The notes: generated by a model from the letters alone, not told the origin. Counted from the stretch's first letter, positions 17,002-26,903 are shown. The stretch: 64,000 bases of DNA from an uncultured Desulfovibrio sp. (GCA_913060505.1 CAJXRQ010000006.1:58750-122749); one strand, 5' to 3'. A program made the numbers and translations.

Positions 17002-17053
17002 TGACGCACGGGCGTCAATATGCATCATCACTTTATTTTCAGGAGAATTCTGA

Positions 17054-17317
17054 ATGTCCAAGAACATCTATGTTGGCAACCTGCCCTGGTCCTGCACCGA
17101 AGACGAAGTCCGCGCGGCTTTCGAAGCTTACGGTGAAGTCACCTCCGTAAAACTGATTGAAGATCGTGAAACTGGTCGCCCTCGTGGTTTCGGTTTTGTG
17201 GAAATGGAAGACGCTGGCGCAGGCGAAGCCATCAAGAACCTGGACGGCACTGACTTCGGTGGCCGCAACATCAAGGTCAACGAAGCCAAGCCCCGCCCGG
17301 AGCGTCCGCGCTGGTAG
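17054..17317 (+). CDS. RRM-type RNA-binding protein
   Basis: An 87-residue single RNA-recognition-motif protein. RNP2 is IYVGNL (residues 5-10) and RNP1 is RGFGFVEM (about 46-53), both intact. Such small glycine-poor RRM proteins occur in cyanobacteria and deltaproteobacteria and bind RNA non-specifically, often under cold stress. AGGAG lies 9 bases before the ATG. A close paralogue is at 52580-52846. The two proteins share most of their residues and a common leader element. Confidence 0.95.
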   Translation: MSKNIYVGNLPWSCTEDEVRAAFEAYGEVTSVKLIEDRETGRPRGFGFVEMEDAGAGEAIKNLDGTDFGGRNIKVNEAKPRPERPRW

Positions 17318-17350
17318 CTTTTGCTTCCCGCTGACTGAACAGGCACATAG

Positions 17351-17381
17351 CGCCCGTTCCTTATCCGGGAACGGGCGTTTT
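17351..17381 (+). terminator. Rho-independent terminator after the RRM gene
   Basis: CGCCCGTTCC pairs with GGAACGGGCG around a 7-nt loop, followed by TTTTCTTTT. Confidence 0.8.
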
Positions 17382-17406
17382 CTTTTCCTTCAACAAGGGG
17401 TGAAAA

Positions 17407-17568
17407 TTGGCAGTAAAACGCAATTACTCATTTGAAAAACGTCAAAAGGAATTGGCAAAAAAGAAAAAGAAAGAAGAAAAACGCAAGCGCAAGCAAGCCA
17501 GAAAAGCATCCGAAGATTTCGACGAATCTCCTCAGGAAAACGACTCGGACTTCGACGCTGCCGAATAG
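17407..17568 (+). CDS. Small Lys/Glu-rich protein with TTG start
   Basis: A 53-codon frame starting at TTG 17407, preceded by AAGGGGTG. The product begins (M)AVKRNYSFEKRQKELAK, continues with a long run of Lys, Glu and Arg expected to be helical, and ends acidic (ENDSDFDAAE). I recall similar short proteins with the same RNYSFEKRQKEL-like start in other deltaproteobacteria, function unknown. The strongly basic middle suggests nucleic-acid or ribosome binding. It is followed by its own terminator, which supports expression as a gene. Confidence 0.7.
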   Translation: MAVKRNYSFEKRQKELAKKKKKEEKRKRKQARKASEDFDESPQENDSDFDAAE

Positions 17569-17587
17569 ACGGGGCTCACCCATCAAA

Positions 17588-17620
17588 AAAGGCCGGACGC
17601 TTGCGCCCGACCTTTCTTTT
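17588..17620 (+). terminator. Terminator after the small Lys-rich gene
   Basis: AAAGG-CGG-CG pairs with CG-CCG-CCTTT around a TTG-containing loop (two mismatches), followed by CTTTTT. Confidence 0.7.
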
Positions 17621-17687
17621 TATTCTTCAATGCAATACTCAAATGGCAATGAAAAACTTCCCTCAACCGGCAGCCTCTACCTTGGGA

Positions 17688-19004
17688 TTATGATGAAATA
17701 TATCCCCACTGAACAAGGCGGGCATATGCATATTTAGCCTGAGTCCCTTTCCGCACGCTCTTCAGGAAGCGGGCATAGTCCTCAGCAGCTCCATGCTGAT
17801 TACCCATTTTCTCTTTACATAGGCCTGTAAAAAATACCGTATGAGGATTGCCGGGAAGATATTTTTCATAGCCTGAAAACTCATTCAAGGCTTCGGGGTA
17901 TTGACCAGTTGCAAGCAACGTCACGCCTGCTATCTGCATAGCCTGGGGTTCCTGCGGGTAAGCCTCGCGAGCCTTTTGGGCAAAACGGGCTGCCTTGTCG
18001 GTATGTTTCATGGATAACTGACATTTGGACATCATCAACAATCCGGCATAATCTCTCGGCTGATGCTTCAGGGCTGTCTGGAAATGTTCTTCCGCCTTGG
18101 CGTATTCCTTGGAGCCCATATTTTTTTCGCCTTTCTGCAACGCTTCAATGGCCGGAGCCTGCTTTCTTACTCTTGCAGTGTTGTCCAGATACCGTTCCCG
18201 CAGCATCCTGAACTCACGCGAATCCGGATACTTGGCAGCCGCACGGCGTGCCGTAGCCAAACGCTCGCTACTCATGGGGTGGGTAGCGAACATAACCTGC
18301 AAGGCCGAGGGGTGAGACTTGTGTTGCTCGTTGAGCATTTCCATAAGGCCGACCATACCGTCAGGGTCGTAATCGGCACGAGTCATATACTCCACGCCAA
18401 GGGAATCCGCCTGCCGTTCGTCATCCCGACTATAATGGGCCAGCAGTGCCCCCATACTGTACTGCCCCAGTCCCGAGGCCAGTGATCCGAAACCGGCGGA
18501 GTCGGCTGCGGTCGTTCCCAGCCCCACAATCAGGGATGTCAGCGTGGCAGAACTCATGCGAGACGCGGTATGCCGTGCGTTAACGTGCCCCAGCTCATGC
18601 CCCAGCAAGGCGGACAGCTCGGCTTCGTTGTCCAGATCAAGTAATATGGCCCGGGTTACGCCAATACTGCCGCCGGGAAAAGCATAGGCATTAACATAGG
18701 TAGCGTTGAGCGCGCGAAAGGAATAAGGCATGCCGGGTCGATGCGTCCGTTTGGCCATGTTCATGCCCACGGAGCTCAGATAGTTATTCAATCCGGAATC
18801 CTGAACCGGGCCGTAATCGCTGGAAAACTGATGCGGCGATTGCTGCTTGTCCAATGCGATTTCCTGTTCTTTGGAAACAAGCATGAACTGGGATTGTCCG
18901 GTAACGGGATTCTTGGCACATCCGGCGGCAGCGCCAAGGGCCGCACAGCCTGAAACCTTGAGAAAATCCCTGCGGCTCAACTGCCGCATACGATCATTTT
19001 TCAT
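17688..19004 (-). CDS. Tat-exported M48-family metalloprotease lipoprotein with TPR region (BepA-like)
   Basis: A 438-residue protein. The N-terminus has a twin-arginine motif SRRDFLKVSG and then GAAAGCAK, a lipobox, so a Tat-dependent lipoprotein is likely. The zinc protease motif HELGH lies near residue 136 in ALLGHELGHVNARH, with the downstream glutamate region DDERQADSLGVEYM. The C-terminal 160 residues (KAEEHFQTALKHQPRDYAGLL and repeats) form TPRs. This architecture is that of BepA/YfgC, a periplasmic protease and chaperone of outer-membrane assembly. ATG 19004 is the only start compatible with the signal. Confidence 0.92.
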   Translation of the reverse strand: MKNDRMRQLSRRDFLKVSGCAALGAAAGCAKNPVTGQSQFMLVSKEQEIALDKQQSPHQFSSDYGPVQDSGLNNYLSSVGMNMAKRTHRPGMPYSFRALNATYVNAYAFPGGSIGVTRAILLDLDNEAELSALLGHELGHVNARHTASRMSSATLTSLIVGLGTTAADSAGFGSLASGLGQYSMGALLAHYSRDDERQADSLGVEYMTRADYDPDGMVGLMEMLNEQHKSHPSALQVMFATHPMSSERLATARRAAAKYPDSREFRMLRERYLDNTARVRKQAPAIEALQKGEKNMGSKEYAKAEEHFQTALKHQPRDYAGLLMMSKCQLSMKHTDKAARFAQKAREAYPQEPQAMQIAGVTLLATGQYPEALNEFSGYEKYLPGNPHTVFFTGLCKEKMGNQHGAAEDYARFLKSVRKGTQAKYAYARLVQWGYISS

Positions 19005-19121
19005 TGCATACTCCGTAGTTCAATACGCTGGCCGGGCGAGTCTCTTACCAAAAGCCCCCGCCCCAAAACAATGGGCTGACAAATTGCCTTGTAGCGGCTC
19101 ATTTTCTTCAAGACAACCGCT

Positions 19122-19775
19122 TTAAAAATCGGATTCAACGGCAGAGATAACAGTGGGACACCCGGTCATGCAGGCATGTTTGCGAGTACCGGGATAGTCG
19201 CAACAGACTTCGGGCTTGAGGTCGTGAATGGAGCAGGTCCACAGGCCGTCTGTATCCGTTAACCACGGACAGACTTCTGCGAAAATTCCAGTACCGGGCC
19301 GTACCCAAATTCTATACGCGCCGTTTTTGCAGGGATGAACCCATTCAAGGATATCATCCCGACCGGCCTGCTGCCATCGCAGCACGTCTTCAGGCGAGCA
19401 TTCGCGGTGGTAGTCCAGTGTCCGGCAGCACTTCCCGCAACGGATACAGTGAAAATCCCGCATTTGCGTGGCGATACGTATCTGCAATGGCTCGCCGGGA
19501 GGCTCCACAATCTTTGCATCTCCCCAGAATACGGCCTTGCATATGGTACACAGCTTCGCACGATCAGGAACATGCTCGACAAAAAGGGAACGCATACCAC
19601 CATCTGCAAACTGGCTGTCAAAACAGGCTTGAGGTGCGCCGAGCATGGAAGCCACGGCTGTCCACAATCCGCCCTGTGGCCCATACTGTTCAAAATCAAT
19701 GCATACGGCCTCAATGGCCTCGCCCGGGGTGAGGAAAATATAAGATTCACACTCTGCGTCGGAACAAATATTCAT
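19122..19775 (-). CDS. YkgJ-family cysteine-cluster protein
   Basis: A 217-residue protein. The central part has CIRCGKCCRTLDYHRECSPEDVL, the zinc/iron-binding CxxCxxCC pattern of the YkgJ family, followed by CPWLTDTDGLWTCSIHDLKPEVCCDYP, the usual second cysteine group. The N-terminal 85 residues are not conserved in what I recall of the family, and contain CTICKAVFWGD. Function of YkgJ proteins is unknown; a metal cluster is likely. It is flanked by terminators and appears monocistronic. Confidence 0.85.
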   Translation of the reverse strand: MNICSDAECESYIFLTPGEAIEAVCIDFEQYGPQGGLWTAVASMLGAPQACFDSQFADGGMRSLFVEHVPDRAKLCTICKAVFWGDAKIVEPPGEPLQIRIATQMRDFHCIRCGKCCRTLDYHRECSPEDVLRWQQAGRDDILEWVHPCKNGAYRIWVRPGTGIFAEVCPWLTDTDGLWTCSIHDLKPEVCCDYPGTRKHACMTGCPTVISAVESDF

Positions 19776-19806
19776 GATTCGATAGAAACATATTTCCGCA
19801 AAAAGA

Positions 19807-19838
19807 AAAAGCCGGAGGCAAAAACACCTCCGGCTTTC
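19807..19838. terminator. Terminator after the 19860-21023 kinase gene
   Basis: AAAAAGCCGGAGG pairs with CCTCCGGCTTT. On the minus strand the stem is followed by a T-rich run, fitting the end of the kinase gene. Confidence 0.75.
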
Positions 19839-19859
19839 CGTTACAGTCGTTATTTAATC

Positions 19860-21023
19860 TCAATCATGCACCTCAAGCTCGCGTGGCAGCTCCACAAAAA
19901 ACGAGATCATTCCATCGCGCTCTTCAAATCCGATGCGCCCATTGAGATAGCGTTCCACCGCAAGGACGGCACGGTACAATCCGAAGCCGCGTCCCGCGCC
20001 CTTGGTGCTATAAGCCCTCTTGAACATGCGTGCGCGCTGTACCGGCGAAAGTTCGCCGATATTGGTCACGCGAAACATGATACCACTCTCTGAGGGCACA
20101 CACGCAACCGTGACCGTTCCGCTCTCAATGCTGGCTTCCATGGCATTTTCCACCAGTACGGAAAGCACCAGCCGGAGCAGGTCGGGATCAGTCCTGATCT
20201 CCCCGTCATAATTACAGTCCGTCACGCAACGACACTCGTGTCCCATGTCGATATCACCGCAATCTCCAAGCACCTGACCAAGAATCCTTGTTGGACGCAT
20301 CTTTTCCGGTATGACTTTGATTCTTGCCTGCTCCACGGCCCGCCAGACCTGATAGTTGCGAATCTGCCCGACCAGGGCCTTGGATGCGGCCCGCATATGC
20401 CCGGTGTACTCGGACAAGGGTTCGCCAATCTCGTCTTCCAGAAGATTGCCGAGCATGACCAGCCCGGAAGCGCTGTTGAGCAGTTTATGGAACACCAAAC
20501 GCTCCATCTCCATGGCACGCTTTTCATAGCCGATGTCCATGCCCGCAAACAGTGAATAGGAATTGCCCTCAAAGGAAAATCGTATTGTGAAAACCTGCAA
20601 CACCAACGTATCCCGAAAACCGGGCCGCGCCCGCTGGAGCAGACATTCCTGAAGCCCGGTGGTCCCCCGAAAACTTTCAAGAATGGCTCGAGCTGCCCCG
20701 CAATGGCGACAAAAGAGGGTTGTCCCGCATCCGTTCTGGCTGTTTTGCGCATGGACGCAACCAAGAGCCTCGCCCGGGCGCATGCCCACAGGCTCGCTGT
20801 TGCCGACCTCTTCTGCCAGCGTTCTGAACGCATCGTTGCAGTATACGGCCTGCCTCGTGTCGTTGATAATGATCATCCCAATGGGCATAGGGCCGAGTAA
20901 ATCGGGAATCAACGACTTTCTCAGACGCTTTGCCACGTCTTGCAACGCTTCCATGCCGGTCCGTTCGGCAGGAAGAAACTCTGTAGAAAGACTCTGCAAA
21001 ACGACTCCTCCTATCATATCCAC
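19860..21023 (-). CDS. PAS-domain sensor histidine kinase with atypical phosphoacceptor region
   Basis: A 387-residue soluble sensor. A PAS domain (about residues 40-110) is followed by CVHAQNSQNGCGTTLFCRHCGAA, a cysteine cluster common in sulfate-reducer sensor kinases and possibly redox or metal sensing. The phosphoacceptor region reads VFHKLLNSASGLVML, which is not the usual HExxxP type. The ATPase domain has an N-box (VLVENAMEAS) and a glycine-rich G box (GAGRGFGLY). It follows the sigma-54 regulator gene 75 bases downstream on the same strand, so it may be a second input to the same regulator. Confidence 0.85.
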   Translation of the reverse strand: MDMIGGVVLQSLSTEFLPAERTGMEALQDVAKRLRKSLIPDLLGPMPIGMIIINDTRQAVYCNDAFRTLAEEVGNSEPVGMRPGEALGCVHAQNSQNGCGTTLFCRHCGAARAILESFRGTTGLQECLLQRARPGFRDTLVLQVFTIRFSFEGNSYSLFAGMDIGYEKRAMEMERLVFHKLLNSASGLVMLGNLLEDEIGEPLSEYTGHMRAASKALVGQIRNYQVWRAVEQARIKVIPEKMRPTRILGQVLGDCGDIDMGHECRCVTDCNYDGEIRTDPDLLRLVLSVLVENAMEASIESGTVTVACVPSESGIMFRVTNIGELSPVQRARMFKRAYSTKGAGRGFGLYRAVLAVERYLNGRIGFEERDGMISFFVELPRELEVHD

Positions 21024-21098
21024 ACTAGCATTGTGCGTTGCCTACCAAAGAGCAGTCAACAAATCACGTTAAAAATCATACTATCAGAAATCCCGGCA

Positions 21099-22505
21099 TT
21101 ACCGAAAACGGTCAACGCCCACACCAAGGCGTTTGATGATTTTTTGCAGGGCAACGCGAGAAAGGCCACTCAGCCGGGCGGCTTCGGAAACGTTACCGGA
21201 AGTGGCCGAGAGAAGATTCTCCACATACGAACGCATGAAATCATTCATGACGGCGGCTTTCGCATCCTTGTAGGGGGATACGGACGCAGTTCCATCGGAA
21301 CTTGTATTTCCAGAGTTCACAGCCTGACTTTCCACCAACCGGACCAGAGGCATATCCACGACCGGTCCCGTGCAGAAAACGGACAGGCGGCGCACGAAGT
21401 TCTGCAACTCCCGCACATTACCGGGCCATGGTTTGGTGCTGAGATAGGCCAAAACCTCAGGCGTCAGCTCTCGGGGTTCACGGTTCATTTCCCCACAACT
21501 CTGGAAGGTGAAATGGTTTGCCAGCAAGGGAATGTCTCCGGGCCTCTCCCGCAGGGGAGGCACTTGTACGGAAAGCACGTTCAGGCGATAATACAGGTCT
21601 TCCCGAAAACTCTTGTCCCGGATACGGGCTTCCAGATCCTGATTGGTGCTGGCCATGATGCGTACATCAACCGAAACATTGCTGTTGGCGCCGACAGGAC
21701 GTACCTCCTGTTCCTGCAGGCAGCGTAAAAGCTTTGTCTGCAAGGCATGAGGAATATCGCCAATCTCGTCCAGCAGCAGGCTGCCGCCTCGTGCGGCCAC
21801 AAACAATCCGTCGCGATCCCGGTCCGCTCCGGTAAACGCACCGCGGACATGGCCAAAAAGTTCACTTTCCAGCAATTGTTCAGGGATGGCCGGGCAGTTC
21901 ACGCTCAACAATTCATGCCCGGCCCGACTGCTCAGGGTATGAATCGTCCTTGCCACCAGTTCCTTGCCGGTGCCGGACTCCCCGCGAATAAGCACGGTGT
22001 AGTCGGACTCGGCAATGGCGGCCAGGGCCTCCTTGAGCCTGCGCATGGGAACGCTGTCGCCTACCAGGGCGTCGCACTGTTCATAACGTCCCACAAGACT
22101 GCGCAAACGCATGTTTTCCGCTAACAGGACATGATGTTCCAACGCCCGTGTCGTGACCCGAAAAAGATTCTCCGGCTCCACCGGCTTGGTCAGAAAATCG
22201 TGGGCACCACCTTTAACGGCCTGTACGGCGGTTTCGATAGTCCCATAGGCCGTCAGTAACACGGCCGTTGTCTGCGGACTGGCCTCGCGGGCCCTCTCCA
22301 TAAGCTCCAGTCCATCCATCCCCGGCATGGACAGATCTGTAATCAGTACGCCGAAAGGCTCATTGCCCATGGCTTCCAGTGCATCTGCGCCGGAATGGGT
22401 AGCCACAATGCGATGTTCCGGAAACTGCCCCTGAAGAAGCCGGGTCACACCGTGGGCAAAATCCCGTTCATCATCAACTACCAGAATACTTGCGCTCTCG
22501 TTCAT
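21099..22505 (-). CDS. Sigma-54-dependent response regulator (NtrC/AtoC family)
   Basis: A 468-residue activator. The receiver domain (residues 1-120) has the phosphoacceptor in LITDLSMPGMDGLEL and the switch lysine in FLTKPV. The AAA+ domain has Walker A GESGTGKE, the sigma-54 contact loop GAFTGA and the R-finger region LYYRLNVLSVQVPPLRER. A FIS-type HTH ends the protein (VSEAARLSGLSRVALQKIIKRLG). The start ATG overlaps the TGA stop of the upstream haem-sensor kinase (ATGA), so the two form a cognate pair. A sigma-54 promoter before the transporter operon at 25252 is a likely target. Confidence 0.95.
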   Translation of the reverse strand: MNESASILVVDDERDFAHGVTRLLQGQFPEHRIVATHSGADALEAMGNEPFGVLITDLSMPGMDGLELMERAREASPQTTAVLLTAYGTIETAVQAVKGGAHDFLTKPVEPENLFRVTTRALEHHVLLAENMRLRSLVGRYEQCDALVGDSVPMRRLKEALAAIAESDYTVLIRGESGTGKELVARTIHTLSSRAGHELLSVNCPAIPEQLLESELFGHVRGAFTGADRDRDGLFVAARGGSLLLDEIGDIPHALQTKLLRCLQEQEVRPVGANSNVSVDVRIMASTNQDLEARIRDKSFREDLYYRLNVLSVQVPPLRERPGDIPLLANHFTFQSCGEMNREPRELTPEVLAYLSTKPWPGNVRELQNFVRRLSVFCTGPVVDMPLVRLVESQAVNSGNTSSDGTASVSPYKDAKAAVMNDFMRSYVENLLSATSGNVSEAARLSGLSRVALQKIIKRLGVGVDRFR

Positions 22506-24949
22506 GCTACTCCCGTATCCTTTCCGTGCGCAGGAAAGGTCACTACAAATTCCGCTCCCGGTCCGGCATTCACGTCAATACTGCCGCCCATGTCCTTGAT
22601 CAGGCCATAGACCACGGCCAGTCCCAGCCCTGTTCCCTTGCCCACGTCCTTGGTCGAAAAGAACGGGTCGAATATGTTTTCAAGCACGTCGGGAGGAATA
22701 CCGGGACCATTGTCCCGTACGGAAAGCACGACTTCATAATCATCGGACAGGGTCACACTGACATCAATGCGTCCATCCGCCACGCCATCCAACGCGTCCA
22801 AAGCATTCCCCAACAGATTGGAAAGTATCTGGTCCGCGGCCTGGCGGGAAAGCTCCAGCGCGCCAGCCTTGGCGTCTATGTGAGCCTGCATGGCCACATT
22901 CCGGGCCTCGGCCTGTACACCATACGCGCGCACCGCGCTTTGGACCACATCCCCAAGGGCGGCATCCTCCACGGTCACCTTGGTTGGCCGCGCAAAATTC
23001 AAAAGATCCTGAAGCACGTTCTGCGCCTGCGTGGCATGCCGCATGATCACGTCCACATCGTTGCGTTCCTGCTCCGAAGACGCGGCATTGCGCAACAACT
23101 CCCCATAGCATTTGATCACACCCAACGGATTGTTCATCTCGTGCGCCAAACCGGACGCAAATTTTCCCACGGAGGCCAGTTTTTCACTCTGGCGCATGCG
23201 GGCCAGCATCCGCTTTTCATTGGTCACCTCGCGCACATAAACAACCAGACGCCGATCCGTATCACCTACAGGATACATGCTCACGGAAAACGAGCGGCCG
23301 TCCGAAAAACCGACTTCACGCAAGTCCGGCTGGTCCCGCTCCATGGTTTCTCGCAGTGGACAATCACTCCCTCCCTGTCCCGAGTATTCGGCAAAAAGCG
23401 ATGGGATCAAATTTTCTGCGCCGATGTCATCACCGTTCTTCCTGTCAAGACCGGCCAGATTGCAACCCAATGAACGGGCCGCCTGATTGGCCAGCATCAC
23501 CATGCAGTTGCCATCCATAAGCAATAAGGGGTCGGCGATTCCTTCCACAATGGATTGCAGCAAATCCTTCTGTTGTACCAGATTGTCCAACGCCCCGAGG
23601 TTCTCCATGCCGATGCCGATCTGCTGCCCCAACGCACGAAGCACGGTACGATCCTGTTGCTTGAGCACAAGATCATGATCCCACATGACGAATAAAAGAC
23701 CTTCGTTCACTGCGTCGTCGGCACCGACGGGAATCACGGCAAGCCCCGGCTCGAACAACGGAACGCTTTCCGTGAGAATCTCGCGCCAGTTCTCCGGCAG
23801 TTCAGGTCGCCCAGTTCCTTGTGGCCAGGCATAATAATTCTGGGTAGCCAACATGCAGATGAACGCCGCGCTGGAAGCATTGAACCGACGGGCAATTTCC
23901 GGCAAGGCACTATACCACATCTCCCGGCGCGATCGGGATCGATTCAACTTGTCCAGCAGGAGTACGAAAAGGGCCACATCCGACTGACGTTCCGCAGCCT
24001 CCTCGCTCAATTCCTCAGTGCGCCGCTCCACCATGCGTTCCAGATTGGCGGCATAGTCGCGCAATTGGGTCTGGGCGCTTACCAAATGATCACCCAGTTC
24101 CTCCATACCCTGAACAATTTCCTCAATCTCGTCCTTCTGCTCCACCCTGTCCAGAACCCGAATCTCTTCCTGATTCTTGAAGCGTTCACGAAATATACGA
24201 GTCAGCCGGTGCAGGTTGTGCGTCACCAGGCGATTGAAAAAGAACTGAACCACGGTAAAAAAAATGAGCATACCGGATGCATAGATACCAACATAGCCCA
24301 CAGTGGCGTCCCGAATCTGGGTCACGGCGAAATCCACGGGCAGGCCCACGAGATCTATGCCCCCGATTTCCCCCACGGAGCGCCCGAAACCACGTTTGTC
24401 ACCATAACGCTCCAACAGCACCTTCGGAGCCTTGTCCGGGCTGCCGTGGCAATGCATGCATTTTTTTTGGAATACGACAGGACGAGCCGTTAAAAAATAT
24501 TCAATGCCGTTGATATGCCGGTACCCCTCCCAAAGCACGAGTCCCTTGCTATCGCGAAATCCCTGCATGAGTTCGCGCTCCAGCTCATTTATTTCAAACT
24601 TCGGGTTGCGGGCGTTTTCCGACACGCGACGGTAAAGGTATTGGGATCTGGACATATTCAGCTGGTCCATGACCTTGCGCGAAATATAGGAAGAACTCAT
24701 GGCCTCGATAACGAACTGGTCGCCGGAGACCATGGTGTACATCTTGGGGCGCAGGGTCTTGCGCACGTACTGTTGCACGGAATCAACCTGCGCAAGCACC
24801 AGTTCCGCCTTGTCCACCACCTGCGAATGCAACAGGGACTTGAGATGAAAATACATGCTCGCGGAAAAGAATATGCCCACAAGCAATACGATTGCACCAA
24901 GGCCGAGCAGAAAACGGGCTTGCAAAGTCTGGGGGCGCAAGGTCGTCAT
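22502..24949 (-). CDS. Membrane sensor histidine kinase with DUF3365-type haem domain
   Basis: An 815-residue kinase. A transmembrane segment (about residues 12-35) precedes an extracytoplasmic domain with a c-type haem motif, [14 protein letters not shown], near residue 165, as in DUF3365/Tll0287-like sensors. A second transmembrane helix (about 225-250), HAMP and coiled-coil, a GAF-like domain (about 360-470), a PAS domain (about 480-590) and HisKA ([15 protein letters not shown]) with HATPase_c ([33 protein letters not shown]) follow. Redox or ligand sensing through haem is inferred. ATG 24949 is preferred; an in-frame GTG at 25006 gives 19 more residues. Confidence 0.92.
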   Translation of the reverse strand: MTTLRPQTLQARFLLGLGAIVLLVGIFFSASMYFHLKSLLHSQVVDKAELVLAQVDSVQQYVRKTLRPKMYTMVSGDQFVIEAMSSSYISRKVMDQLNMSRSQYLYRRVSENARNPKFEINELERELMQGFRDSKGLVLWEGYRHINGIEYFLTARPVVFQKKCMHCHGSPDKAPKVLLERYGDKRGFGRSVGEIGGIDLVGLPVDFAVTQIRDATVGYVGIYASGMLIFFTVVQFFFNRLVTHNLHRLTRIFRERFKNQEEIRVLDRVEQKDEIEEIVQGMEELGDHLVSAQTQLRDYAANLERMVERRTEELSEEAAERQSDVALFVLLLDKLNRSRSRREMWYSALPEIARRFNASSAAFICMLATQNYYAWPQGTGRPELPENWREILTESVPLFEPGLAVIPVGADDAVNEGLLFVMWDHDLVLKQQDRTVLRALGQQIGIGMENLGALDNLVQQKDLLQSIVEGIADPLLLMDGNCMVMLANQAARSLGCNLAGLDRKNGDDIGAENLIPSLFAEYSGQGGSDCPLRETMERDQPDLREVGFSDGRSFSVSMYPVGDTDRRLVVYVREVTNEKRMLARMRQSEKLASVGKFASGLAHEMNNPLGVIKCYGELLRNAASSEQERNDVDVIMRHATQAQNVLQDLLNFARPTKVTVEDAALGDVVQSAVRAYGVQAEARNVAMQAHIDAKAGALELSRQAADQILSNLLGNALDALDGVADGRIDVSVTLSDDYEVVLSVRDNGPGIPPDVLENIFDPFFSTKDVGKGTGLGLAVVYGLIKDMGGSIDVNAGPGAEFVVTFPAHGKDTGVA

Positions 24950-25177
24950 AACCGGAGTTCTCCGAAATCGTGTCCTGAATGTTCGTATGTTCGAGCCGTC
25001 CCTCACCTATGCCGGAAAGCATGGTCAGTGTAGCACACACGTACCATGAAGCAAGAGAAGCAAACCATTCCGGATTATTGCCAACACAAGACGACATCTG
25101 CAAACAAAAGTTAGCACCATCCATTTGCCCATTCTCATTTTTAAGCAATGAAAACAAGGCAATAACAAGTCTAATAA

Positions 25178-25195
25178 CTTGGTACGACATTTGCC
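25178..25195 (+). promoter_or_regulatory. Sigma-54 promoter of the transporter operon
   Basis: CTTGGTACGACATTTGCC matches the -24/-12 consensus (TGGCACG-N4-TTGC) at all key positions except one C to T change. The GG (25181-25182) and GC (25193-25194) are 10 bases apart as required. Transcription would start near 25206, 46 bases before the gene. The NtrC-type regulator and its haem kinase are encoded immediately upstream in the opposite direction. Confidence 0.8.
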
Positions 25196-25251
25196 TATGC
25201 CACTACGACAAATGGCTTTTGTCCGGTTAATCATTCATAAGGAGAGGTAGT

Positions 25252-26892
25252 ATGGCTAATTCCGATGTAGGACGTCCAAGCAACTCGCCGCTGATCATCA
25301 TCAGTGGCCTGTTGCTTGTATTTGGTGTCCTGGTTGTTTCCGGGGTGCTCACTCCCATGTTCAAATCGCTGCACACGCATAAACAGATCGACCTCATGGA
25401 GGCATTGACCTTCATTGGAGCCGGAATCGGTTTCGTTACCGCGGTGCTCAGAATGGGACGCATGAACAAACCCATGGGCAAGTTCGATATTTTTGTGCTC
25501 GAAACCATTCCCGGCATCCTGTTCATCATGGTTCTGGCCATGGCTATCCGCTGGTTCCTCGAACCCGTGGTCGTGATCATGTCCAAACAGCTGGTGCCGG
25601 TTCTGGGCTTCAAGATTCACAAGGTGCTCAACCTGAACTACGTTGTTCTGGGTATCCTTGTGGGCATCGTCATCACCAACAGCTGGGGAATCCCCAAATT
25701 CGCGGCCAGTGGCGTCAAGACTGCGCGCTTCGTGCTCAAGATGGGTGTTATCCTTCTGGGTGCCCGCTACTCCTTTGCCGAACTCGCAAAGCTGGGCATG
25801 GTTTCCGTCTGGATGATCGGATTCTTCGTCCTGGGTACGGTATTTTTCGTGCTCTTCCTCGGCAACCTGTTCAAGCAACCCAAATCCATGACCGGCGTTC
25901 TTTCCGCAGGCATGGGTGTTTGCGGCGTTTCCGCCACCGTGGCATGCGCTCCGGTTGTACGCGCCCGTTGTTCGGAAATGGCATACACCATTGGTACCAT
26001 CCTCGGCTTCGGTATCCTGTGCATGTTCGCTTTCCCCACCATCGGCAAAATCGTGGGCATGAACCCCACCCAGTTCGGCGCATGGGCCGGTACAGGCATC
26101 CTGAACTCCGCCCAGGTTGCTGCGGCCTGCCTGGCATTCAACGCCGTGGACATCAAAACACTCAAGGTGGGTGAAATCTTCAACATCACCCGCGTACTGT
26201 TCCTGCCGGTCATCGTTCTGGTTCTTGCCAGTTGGTACGGCAAGCAGTCCGGCCAGAAATTGAGCTTCAAGGAAGTCGTCATCGACAAATTCCCCATCTT
26301 CATTCTCGGCTTCCTGCTGCTCTTCCTCATGTCTTCCTTCGGGCTGTTCAGCCCTCCGGGCCACTACAAGGGCAAGTATCTCGACTTCAGCTACAACCAG
26401 CGCACGGAAATTACTCCCGAAGAGCTGACGGTGCTCCACAACGCGCAGAGCGCTGGCATCGTGGGCCTGAATGCAGAAGAAAAAGCGGCGTTCGACGACC
26501 TCGTGCACCAGCGCCAGATCGCGGGCAACTTTGCGGAACGCGACAACAAGGCAGCGTTTGACACCACGGCCCGCAAGCACATGGCCGGGCTGGAATCCAT
26601 TCTGGCACGCGCCAAGGGCAAGGAAATCGTCATCGCCTCGGAAGTGAAAAGCGCAATCAAGCATGCGGTCAAGCAGGTGCACAAGAAGTCCAAGACCATT
26701 GTCACCCTGACTGACGCCATGATCTGGTTCTTTGCATACGGGCTTATCGGTCTGGGCATGCAGATCACACGCAAATCCCTGGCCCAGGCAGGTGGCTGGC
26801 CTCTGGTTATGGGAGCCATATCCGGCATAACCAAGGCGACGCTCTCCTTCATTGTCGTCATGTACTTCGTCAAAGACGTTGTCCTCAAGTAA
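25252..26892 (+). CDS. YeiH-family transporter (putative sulfate exporter) with inserted soluble domain
   Basis: A 546-residue membrane protein with about ten hydrophobic segments. The pieces KMGVILLGARYSF, GMGVCGVSATVACAPVVRA and NSAQVAAACLAFN are typical of the YeiH/YadS family annotated as putative sulfate exporters; the true substrate is unproven. Most members have about 330-480 residues. Here a soluble stretch at about residues 375-480, rich in Glu, Lys and Ala (LNAEEKAAFDDLVHQRQIAGN), separates the last helices. AAGGAGAGG precedes ATG 25252. It is the first gene behind a sigma-54 promoter and starts a run of small co-oriented genes. Confidence 0.85.
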   Translation: MANSDVGRPSNSPLIIISGLLLVFGVLVVSGVLTPMFKSLHTHKQIDLMEALTFIGAGIGFVTAVLRMGRMNKPMGKFDIFVLETIPGILFIMVLAMAIRWFLEPVVVIMSKQLVPVLGFKIHKVLNLNYVVLGILVGIVITNSWGIPKFAASGVKTARFVLKMGVILLGARYSFAELAKLGMVSVWMIGFFVLGTVFFVLFLGNLFKQPKSMTGVLSAGMGVCGVSATVACAPVVRARCSEMAYTIGTILGFGILCMFAFPTIGKIVGMNPTQFGAWAGTGILNSAQVAAACLAFNAVDIKTLKVGEIFNITRVLFLPVIVLVLASWYGKQSGQKLSFKEVVIDKFPIFILGFLLLFLMSSFGLFSPPGHYKGKYLDFSYNQRTEITPEELTVLHNAQSAGIVGLNAEEKAAFDDLVHQRQIAGNFAERDNKAAFDTTARKHMAGLESILARAKGKEIVIASEVKSAIKHAVKQVHKKSKTIVTLTDAMIWFFAYGLIGLGMQITRKSLAQAGGWPLVMGAISGITKATLSFIVVMYFVKDVVLK

Positions 26893-26903
26893 GGAGTTAA
26901 ATT

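Noticed and set aside
17432..17737. Plus-strand 101-residue frame after the RRM gene
   Set aside because: The better frame is the 53-codon one from TTG 17407, which has a ribosome site and ends before the terminator; this one runs through the terminator.
25231..26682. Long minus-strand frame of 483 residues opposite the YeiH-type gene
   Set aside because: Antisense shadow of a strongly coding gene; its His/Asp/Gln-rich text is typical of reversed codons.
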